DNA from: Proteles cristata cristata
Lineage: Eukaryota > Chordata > Mammalia > Carnivora > Hyaenidae
NCBI GenBank assembly: GCA_017311185.1
Contig: JAESUZ010002395.1
Coordinates: forward strand, 434,001 to 498,000
Direction: 5' to 3'
DNA: 64,000 nucleotides
This document shows positions 56,245 through 64,000 of the stretch, piece after piece (within the stretch, counting starts at the first letter, position 1; each line of letters starts with the position of its first letter). Below the pieces are notes generated by a model. The model was not told the origin of the DNA and did not search any database. It saw only the letters and a program-made list of their open reading frames with translations. The position numbers were made by a program, and so were the translations under genes.

Positions 56245-56472
56245 CTATTCATAAAGACAAAACAAGAGAACAAGTTGCTGATAGGAGAGAAATGCTGTGA
56301 AGGTTTGTTCAGAAACTTGCAAACAGAAGGGAAAGAATGGCAGTGGCAACCATGCATATTAAATGCATTCACACAGCAAGAGATGAAGCGCGCAAAAGGG
56401 TCTTCTTCTTATGTGAAGATATTATGATTCATGCCTGCAGTCTAAGTTTTCAGATTTGTAAAGGAGGATTTT

Positions 56473-56687
56473 TTTTTTAAATATTTTTTATTTATTTCTA
56501 GGAGAGAGAGGGAGACAGCGTGAGCAGGGGAGGGTCAGAGAGAGAGGGAGTCACAGACTGAAACAGGCTCCAGGCTCTGAGCTGGCAGTCAGCACAGAGC
56601 CCGACACGGGGCCCGAACCCACGAACCGCGAGATCATGACCCAAGCGACAGTCGGACGCCCAACCGACTAAGCCACCCAGGCGCCCC
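56473..56687 (-). mobile_element. CAN-SINE (younger felid subtype) in COMMD10 last intron
   Basis: TSD tgtaaaggaggattt (56458-56472 and 56688-56702), identical over 15 bp. Tail of the tatttatttctaggagagag form. Little divergence from the others of its type. Confidence 0.97.
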
Positions 56688-56716
56688 TGTAAAGGAGGAT
56701 TTCTGAATACGGTTTG

Positions 56717-56930
56717 GGAGAGCCTGGGTGGCTCAGTCAGTTAAGTATCTGACTTGGCTCAGGTTATGGTCTCAGTTCATGAGTTTGAGCCCCATGTCAG
56801 GATCTGTGCTAAGAGCTTGGAGCCTGGAGCCTGCTTGGGTTTCTGTCTCCCTCACTCTCTGCCCCTCCCCCACTTGTGCATGTTTGCTCTTTCTCTCAAA
56901 AATAAACAGACATTAAAAAAAAAAAAAAAA
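56717..56930 (+). mobile_element. CAN-SINE in COMMD10 last intron
   Basis: Head gggagagcctgggtggctcagtcag, tail caaaaataaacagacattaaaaaaaaaaaaaaaa. Confidence 0.94.
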
Positions 56931-56933
56931 GCC

Positions 56934-57141
56934 CAGGGTGCCTGCGTGGCTCAGTCTGTTGAGCACCCAACTTTGGCTCAGGTCATGATCTCACAGCTCC
57001 TCAATCTGAATCCCATGTAGGGCTCTGTGCTGATGGCTCAGAGCCTGGAGCCTGCTTCGGATTCTTTGTCTCCAGCTCTTTCTTTGCCCCTCCCCCACTC
57101 ATTCCTATCTTTCTCAAAAATAAAAAAGTAAAACTTAAAAA
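56934..57141 (+). mobile_element. CAN-SINE in COMMD10 last intron, tandem with the previous
   Basis: Head cagggtgcctgcgtggctcagtctg, tail caaaaataaaaaagtaaaacttaaaaaaaaa. Inserted at the A-tail of the preceding SINE. Confidence 0.93.
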
Positions 57142-57651
57142 AAAACGGTATTTAAATACAGTTATAAATACACTCGGCTGTTTTAAGCTGTCACTACACA
57201 AGATTTTTAAAGGCAGGGGAGAAGGTGGCAGGGGGGTGCATCTCCCTGGATTACAACGTCAGTATTTGGAAAGAAACATAACATACACTCAAAGATAAAT
57301 CTTTACAGGCCTGGCACCTCCCTTTTTCCTTAGGCCCAGAAATGAAAATATTTAATGTTAAATTCTAAAGTGCCAGTGTGGCTTGGTACCACAAAGTTCA
57401 TTCTTTAGTGCTTTACGTTAAAGTAATAATCCTATTGCCTTATTAAAAACAATTTCCACTTTCTTCCTGATTTAGGGTGTCAGATTCTCTTCATCCCGGC
57501 AAGGCTTCCTGCTGTGAAACATACAGTGTTTACAAGGGATGTTTAAAGAACTTAGCACCACAACAGGGCATTTAAAAATAAAGATTCATAAAAATGAAGG
57601 AAACATGATGCAAAACCCCACATGGCAGAAATTATTTAAGAAAATACGGAC

Positions 57652-57711
57652 CTTGTTATAGAAATCAAACAACTCCTGGTGATTGAATTCCACGAGCACT
57701 TTCTCCACACT
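57652..57711 (-). CDS. COMMD10: COMMD10 penultimate coding exon (C-terminal COMM domain)
   Basis: The 60-nt exon encodes 20 residues in phase 0, reading SVEKVLVEFN then HQELFDFYNK on the minus strand. This is the last strand/helix part of the COMM domain of COMMD10. The known mammalian protein has the same segment with a few substitutions, and is about 202 residues long. The acceptor on the minus strand is a long pyrimidine run ending cttcctcacag. The donor is AAG followed by gtccgt, a GT donor that is weak beyond its first bases. COMMD10 is a subunit of the CCC/Commander complex (COMMD proteins with CCDC22 and CCDC93), which recycles cargo from endosomes; COMM proteins also affect NF-kB signalling. 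The exon joins in frame to the last exon at 56206-56244 across a 1407-bp intron. Earlier exons were not found, so they lie beyond the window. Confidence 0.95.
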
Positions 57712-58442
57712 CTGTGAGGAAGCAAAAGAAAGAAGAAAGAATTCCGTTGTACACAACCGCACTGCATTTTCTCCCCCTCTCTGGCCCCAGAAGATGGCTC
57801 TTATTCTCTGAGTGGTTTTAGAAAAACACTCACCTGCTCCACTCAACCCCATGATTCCTAAAACTCACAAACGCACTTAATCATGCTCTACTTTTAGCCA
57901 AAGGTTTCAACTCTAGCGGGACATCTGTTCTTTAAAGTTGACTCCACAAAGGTTAATAAAATATAAGTCGGCAAGAGAACAATTTCATTATCTTTTTTTT
58001 CCCCCAGACCGAGATACATGAGATGGTATTTCATTTTTCTCAGCAGTCCATTTGAAATCGAGTAAATACCATTACACAAAGACACTGGGGGCGGCGTATC
58101 TGATTGAACTCATCCAGGCATTAATGCCTCCCGTCAGCGCAGCTGCTGCCTCTAAGCATTAATCTCGCAGTTATGATCTTAACATGCTGAGATAGTTACC
58201 TTTCCCAATGTACAGACTCAGCAAAAGTTAGCAATTAACATGACAGCTTCAAAGCAGAGACTGCAACATGCTCCTTCCTTGTGCCCAGATGTGACAGGAA
58301 ACCTTCCTGGGTGCTGGGCTCGTCCGCCTGATGGGGCGGCAAAGAGCGGCGGTAATCCAGCTCACCTCACCTGGCTTTTGGGTGATTTTGTAAAGTGAGG
58401 CATCATCACTTTGAGCAGTTTCTGAAGATCAGCTAAATATGA
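57712..58442 (-). other. COMMD10 upstream intron, repeat-free block
   Basis: No repeat recognised over about 730 bp directly upstream of the penultimate exon. The block has several TAAT homeodomain-type cores, a perfect 14-bp palindrome (aggcattaatgcct, 58116-58129) and CG-containing runs. It looks like a candidate conserved non-coding element; conservation cannot be tested here. Confidence 0.4.
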
Positions 58443-58675
58443 CTTTATTATTATTATTTTATTTAAATTCAAGTTAATTAACATACAGTGTGGTCCTGGT
58501 TTCAGGAGCAGAGCCCAGTGATTCCTCTCTTATATACGACACCCAGTGCTCATCGCAAAAAGTGCCCTTTTAATGCCCATCACTCGTTTAGCCCATCTCC
58601 CTACCTCTCCTCCAATAACCCTTTCATTTGTTCTCTGTATTTAAGAGTCTCTTATGGTTTGTCTCTTTACTCAAG
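58443..58675 (-). mobile_element. L1 3' end fragment
   Basis: ttattttatttaaattcaagttaattaacatacagtgtggtcc..cacccagtgctcatcgcaaaaagtgcccttttaatgcccatcac is the reversed carnivore L1 3' UTR. Confidence 0.9.
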
Positions 58676-58774
58676 GTACCTTTGGGAAGTGAAAGTTAAT
58701 AAGGAGAGAAAGCCAAGAATGTGCTACCCACTCATACCCTGATGGGTGTGCTCACAGGACATAAAACAGGCACC

Positions 58775-59003
58775 GGGGTGGGGGTGAGGGTGTGGTGCCT
58801 GGGTGGCTCACTTAGTTAAGTGTCTGACTTTGACTCAGGTCATGATCTCGCGGTTTGTGAGTTCGAGCCCCAGGTTGGGCTCTGTGCTGACTGCTCGGAG
58901 CCTGGAGCCTGCTTTGGATTCTGTGTCTCCCTCTCTCTCTGCCCCTACCCCGCTCATTCATGCTCTCTCTCTCAAAAATAAATAACATTGAAAAAAAAAA
59001 AAA
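58775..59003 (+). mobile_element. CAN-SINE with G-rich 5' addition
   Basis: The SINE head (gtgcctgggtggctcac) starts at about 58794 but the TSD aaaacaggcacc is at 58763-58774 and 59004-59015. So about 19 bases (ggggtgggggtgagggtgt) lie between target and head. Confidence 0.92.
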
Positions 59004-59118
59004 AAAACAGGCACCAGGAACTGAAGAACTGGACAAATGCTGAAAACAGACATTAATTCATGTACTTAATCACTTGTGATCATTTCTAATGTTCTCTTAA
59101 TTCTACTTCTGAGTTTCT

Positions 59119-59328
59119 TTTATTTTTTTAATTAATTAATTTTTGATATAGAGAGAGACCTAGCATGAGCAGGGGAGGGGCAGAGGGAGAGGAAGGTAGA
59201 ATCAGAAGCAGGCTCTAGGCTCTAAGCCATCAGCACAGAGCCCGATCTGGGGCCTGAACTCATGACCCTCGAGATCATGACCTGAGCTGAAGTCTGACGC
59301 TTAACCCACTGAGCTATCCAGGCGGCCC
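59119..59328 (-). mobile_element. CAN-SINE in COMMD10 intron
   Basis: TSD tctacttctgagtttct (59102-59118) against tctacttctcagtttct (59329-59345), one mismatch in 17. Confidence 0.96.
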
Positions 59329-59397
59329 TCTACTTCTCAGTTTCTATGGCTACTTTTTTCCCTTTTGCTTTATCTGTCTTTTTTTTTTTTTTTACTG

Positions 59398-59505
59398 CCT
59401 ATTTTTTTTAAAGTTTATTTATTTTGAAAGAGACCGAGACAGTGCAAGCAGGGTAAAGGCAGAGAGAAGGAGAGAAAGAGAATCCCAAGCAGGTTCTGTG
59501 CTACC
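59398..59505 (-). mobile_element. CAN-SINE fragment without tRNA head
   Basis: tttttttaaagtttatttattttgaaagagaccgag..gagaatcccaagcaggttctgtgct, then unrelated sequence. Confidence 0.85.
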
Positions 59506-61779
59506 AGATATGTTCAGATAATGGCATCTCCTTTTTCAAAAAAGCCAAGGCACAGAGGATCAAATTCCACACTTCTTCCTTTTTTCTTGTAACACTTACC
59601 CAAGTAGTTAAGCTTTAAAATGAATAAGGACACAAAGCTGCTTTAAAGCCCCATCCTTTAAATGATTTAAAAAAAAAAAAAGTAGTAGGCTGACACACAT
59701 CATTAAACCCTCAAAGGTTGAAATCAGCATTGTTTAGCAGTGCTGTATTTCCTCACAGCAGTTAAAAGGAGAGGGCAGGCCTCAGTTTACCCTAAAGAAA
59801 ATCAAGGCAAGTTCATTATTTTCTCCCCAGTCCAAATGTTAGGAGGGACTGAAGACTGAATTAGTATGTGGACAACTGATTTGCTTTATGGATACTTACA
59901 GGTTGTGGCCAAGCTAGGCTCTTGTTTCCTGAATTTTGCTTTGTTTCAAGGTAGCGTTTTTCTAAAATGTTACACCGAGGAAAGAAAGGAAGGTAACTTT
60001 GAAAACATACTTCTCAAAATAACAACAGCTAAAATAATGTGTGTGTATGTGTGTGTGTGTATGTATACATAGATGTATGTATTGGGAGAGATACGTATAT
60101 ATTGTCTTGCTTTATTGAAATACTTAGCCCCAAGAAGGGAAAGTGCTGATAACTGAGATAAAATATGCAAAGAACTTACACTGATGTCTGGTAGGTCTAA
60201 TAACCAGCAGCCATTATCATCATCATTTCCCATCCAACCCGCAATGACTTAGGGAAGACCATGAGAATATGGGAGAATACAGGAATTGTTTTAAGTGCTT
60301 CATAGCTGTGTGTTCAGAGATTATCCTTAGAATTTGAGGAGTTATGTTTACCCTGGGCGTGGCCAAGGGCAGTAGTTTTAGGGGTGTCCTGATGGAATTA
60401 AGATGCGTAGGACAAAAACGAAAGGGAGGCTGGCGAGGAGTCAAGTGCCCACAATGTCATGCTCTGACATGAAACCTCATGGAATCCAAGAATTCTAAAT
60501 TCAAATCTCTCCTTCCGGGACATTACTGACAGTGTATTATCAAGAAAGGAGGGCAGGTCACATTTATTTAAGAGCTTGAGAGCTTTATTTACGGCACTAA
60601 ACATAGATGTATGGCTCATGGCCTCCATTTTTACTCCTGCTTTAGGTCCTGCAAATATTAGGAATGGGTGTGGTCAAATCTTTCCTTGGACCAGGATAGT
60701 TTTCAGAGGAAAACACACTCTGAGCTTTCTTTGAGAGTAGAATTAGAAAGTCACAAATGTGTTTTATCAAACCATAATCAACTCTCTAGCTTCACTATTG
60801 ACTCTGCAGAGAATGTATGGAAGGTTCTGTTCACTGAGGAAGCATGTTTTCAAACAACTTCCCTTTAGTTTCATGTCTGAACACAAATCAGTGGCAGTCC
60901 AGACCCAACAAGAATGTGAGACATGCAGTAAGTTTAATGTGAGCCCAATCACTAGTATTTCAGGGGTGCTTGTGCTTGGATCGTCTAGCTGTAAACACTC
61001 CAAGGTTCTGACTCAACTCATGGTTCATTAATATCTTTGTTAGGGCAAGAAGAGAAAATAAAACTGAAATTCAAATACACCATCTCAGCTCTTGGTAGCA
61101 ACTCTAACAACAGGCTTTCAGAAGGAGTATGTAGAAAATCCTGCCTACTGTAGTTTTACAGGCTGTATTTGACAATGGGTTTAGTTATCCATGTGCTTCC
61201 TGTCTATCACTGTCAACAGATAATGAAACTTGACTATTTGGTCCTATTTCTTTTCCCCCAAGAGTCAGAAAAATAGTCTGGATAATAAAATGTAGCCTAT
61301 TAGGTCATACTAAATAAGAAGAGAAATATCTTTGTGACATAACACTACAGTTGAAAATAATCACAATGCACTGTCATCTTGTCAATCATATATGGTAAGT
61401 ATTTTAAACTTGAACTACGTACCTCTAAATCACTTGGTGAAACAAACTAAAACACATGCGTATTTTTCATAAGTGTGTACATAAATATATATATACACAT
61501 CTTTAGATAGTCTGTCCCTCACTTTTTACAAAGTCAAATGTTTAGGAAAACAGTTTATGAGAACATTATATCCCATTCTTCTAGGATTCAGATACAAAGG
61601 ATGTTTTCATACAAGGCCAACTGTATTTTAAGTTAAAAGAATTAAAAAGTGATCATTCTAACAGTGAGTTTATACTGCCTTTCAGAGGAATATAATAACT
61701 AGATAAGTACTAAAAATTATTTCTGGAAGGGCTTTTCATTGCTTGTGTGTTTAACAGCCTATCAAAGGATACTGTTATT
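59506..61779. other. COMMD10 intron, mostly unique
   Basis: About 2.3 kb with no recognised transposon; a TG/TA-type run at 60039-60083. No upstream COMMD10 exon was found on the minus strand. Confidence 0.45.
60039..60083 (+). repeat. interrupted (TG)n / (TATG)n repeat
   Basis: tgtgtgtatgtgtgtgtgtgtatgtatacatagatgtatgtat. Confidence 0.9.
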
Positions 61780-64000
61780 ATCCAGGACAACTCATGGGTA
61801 ACATTTACTAGATTTGGTGAAAAATAATAAGTAAATTCAGACATAAAGGAAGAAAATGACAGTAATACAATAATAGTAGTAGACTTTAGCAACCCACTTA
61901 CTTCAATGGATAGATCATCTAGACAGAAAATCAATAAGAAACTTTGGTCTTAACCAACACATTAGACCAGATGGACTTAACTGACATATATAAAACATTC
62001 CATCCAAAAGCAGAATACATATTCTTCTCAAGTGCACATGGAACATGCTGTAGGAAAGGTTACATGTTAGGTCACAAAACAAGTCTTAATAAATTTAAGA
62101 AGACTGAAATCATATCAAGCATCTTTTCCTACCAAAATGCTATGAAAATAAAAATTAACGACATGAAGAGAGCTGGGAAAACCACAAACATGTGGAGGCT
62201 AAACAACACAATAATAAACAAACAATGAGACAAGAGAGAAAGAATAAATAAATGCCTCGAGACAATAATGATGGGAACACAACAGTTCAAAATCTATGGG
62301 ACACAGGAAAAGTACTTTAAGAGGGAAGTTTATGGCAATACATACCCATCTCAAGAAACAAGAAAAAATTTCAAATAAACAATCTAACTTTACACCTAAA
62401 GGAACTAGAAAGAGAACAAGGAAAACCCAAAGTTAATAGAAGGAAGAAAATAATTAAAGATCATAGTGGAAATACTTGAAATAGAGACCAAAAAAAAAAA
62501 AAAATCAATGAAACTAAGAGCTAGTTTTTTGAAAAGATAACCAAAATTGCTAAGCTTTTAGCCACACTCATTAAGACAAAAAAGAGAATGCCCAAATAAA
62601 TAAGATCAGAAATGAAAGAGGAGAAATTATGATCAATACTGCAGAAATACACAGGATCATAAGACGCTACTACAATTATATGCCCAAAGATGGGATAACC
62701 TAGAAGAAATGGGTAAGTTCCAAGAAACATACAATCTTTTGAGACACAGACCAGAAGCAACAGAAGATCTGAACAGACTCATTACTATTATTGAAATTCA
62801 ATTAGTAAAAAAGAAAACAAAAACAAAAAAACCAAAAGCCAAAAAGATTTCCCTAGAAACAAAAGTCCAGGACCTAACAGGTTCACAGGGGAATTCTACT
62901 GAATATTTTTTTTCTTTTTTTTTCCTACCAAATATTTAAAGAAGAGTTAATACCTATGCTTCTCAAACTATTCCAAAAAAAGGAAGAAGGAATGCTTGCA
63001 GACAATGCTTATTCTGAGGTCAGCATTACCCATACACTAAAATTGGACAAAGCTACCATAAAAAAAGAACATTACAGGCCAATATCCCTGAGGAACATTG
63101 ATGCAAAAATCCTCAATGACATATTAGCAAACTGATTTCAACCATACACTAAAAGGATCGTACACCACGGTCAGGTAAAAACTTCTTCCAAGAATGCAAA
63201 GACAGCTGAACATCACCAATTAATCAATATGATAAAACCACACTAACAAAAAGGATAAAAATCATGTTGATCACCTCAATAGATGCAGAAGATGCGTTTG
63301 ATAAAATTCAACACATATTTATGATAAAAACTCTCACCAGAGGGGATATAGAGGGAATGTGCCTATGACAGACCCAGGAAACATCTTACTCAGTGGTGAA
63401 AAGTGGATAGCTTACCCTCTAAGATCAGTAAGAAGACAAGGATGCCACTCTCGCCACCTTTATTCAACAAAGTATTGGAAGTTCTAGCCAAAGCATTTGG
63501 ACGAGAAAAAGGAATAAAAAGCATCCAAATTGAAGTAAGAAGTAAAACTGTCACTCTTAGTAAATGACATGATACTAAATACAGAGAACCTTAAAGACTC
63601 CACTAAAAAAACTATTAGAGCTAATAAATTCAGTCAAGTTGAAGGATAAATAATTACTACATGTAAGTCTATATATATTAACATACATAAAGGTATTATG
63701 TAAATTAAGTAATGTATATAATCTATAGAATTATGACAAAATATCAGAGGGGCACCTGGGTGGCTCAGTTGGTTAAGCATCCAACTGCAGTTCAGGTCAT
63801 GATCTCATGGTTCATGGGTTCGAGCCCTGTGTTGGGCTCTGTGCTGACAGCTCAGGGTCTGGAGACTGCTTCGGATTCGGTGTCTCCCTCTCTCTCTGCC
63901 TCTCCCCTGCTTGTGTTCAGTCTCTTTCACTCTCAGAAAATAAAAATGAATAAATAATACAACAAAATATCGGAAAGGGAAATTTAAAAAACAATACTAT
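61780..64000 (+). mobile_element. L1 ORF2 region, runs off the window
   Basis: L1 ORF2 from the endonuclease end (agtagtagactttagcaacccacttacttcaatggatagatcatct) through KAEYIFFSSAHGTC and the RT motif LITSIDAEDAFDKIQH (near 63270-63310), to sequence near the catalytic aspartate pair, where the frame reads VNDM instead of the usual ADDM. Many stops. Opposite in sense to COMMD10. Split by the SINE at 63749. Confidence 0.9.
63749..63961 (+). mobile_element. CAN-SINE in L1
   Basis: Head ggggcacctgggtggctcagttgg. TSD acaaaatatcaga (63736-63748) against acaaaatatcgga (63962-63974), one mismatch in 13. Confidence 0.96.

Larger units (their letters stand above)
56245..57651 (-). other. COMMD10: COMMD10 last intron
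   Basis: A 1407-bp GT..AG intron (minus strand, gtccgt...gaatag) between the two recognised exons. It holds three SINEs: minus 56473-56687, plus 56717-56930 and plus 56934-57141. About 500 bp next to the upstream exon (57142-57651) and 220 bp next to the last exon are repeat-free. Confidence 0.9.

Noticed and set aside
57712..64000. Further upstream COMMD10 exons
   Set aside because: No sequence on the minus strand encodes the preceding part of the COMM domain with splice sites; the intron extends past the window.

Overview
This is mammalian genomic DNA, almost certainly from a cat-family carnivore. About 58 copies or fragments of the carnivore tRNA-Lys-derived SINE (CAN-SINE) were found. 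Most have the felid-type body: a head like GGGGCGCCTGGGTGGCTCAG, the ATGATCTC box, a CTCTGCCCCTCCCC stretch, and a CAAAAATAAATAAACATTAAAA tail. L1 3' ends are also of carnivore type. There are no prokaryotic genes, no CRISPR array and no intact virus.

The one host gene recognised is the 3' end of COMMD10 on the minus strand. The penultimate coding exon is at 57652-57711 and the last coding exon at 56206-56244. Both are in phase 0, with good splice acceptors and the expected C-terminal COMM-domain sequence ending ..QLDSLT-stop. The 3' UTR runs below 56206 and probably ends in or just past a same-sense SINE at 55725-55952. Everything above 57711 is the preceding intron, which does not end inside the window. 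Everything below about 55700 is intergenic DNA downstream of COMMD10.

Layout. 1-13.9 kb: unique DNA, MIR and SINE copies, an MLT1-type LTR with an inverted partial duplicate (5085-5894), old L1 pieces, and a 770-bp Tigger-like DNA transposon (12874-13643). 13.9-17.1 kb: a nest in which an old SINE is split by an L1, which is itself split by a younger L1 and two SINEs. 17.4-20.6 kb: an old antisense L1. 20.6-27.3 kb: the most repeat-poor part. 27.3-34.2 kb: one degraded ancient L1 (plus sense) carrying nine or so younger insertions. 34.4-39.8 kb: mostly unique. 39.8-44.2 kb: two L1 3' halves facing apart as a roughly 2-kb imperfect inverted repeat. 44.2-55.7 kb: SINE clusters, an MLT1 LTR inside a hAT-type element, MIR and L2. 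55.7-64 kb: COMMD10 end and intron, with another L1 from about 61.8 kb to the window edge.

Most open reading frames are shadows of SINEs (recurring frames like MAQSVKHPTSAQVMISWF) or L1 ORF2 debris. Family names are from memory of consensus sequences, so boundaries are good to a few bases where target-site duplications (TSDs) are quoted and to tens of bases elsewhere. No undescribed biological system was found. The most interesting items are the COMMD10 3' end, a possible intronic regulatory block at about 57.9-58.4 kb, and several informative nested insertions.
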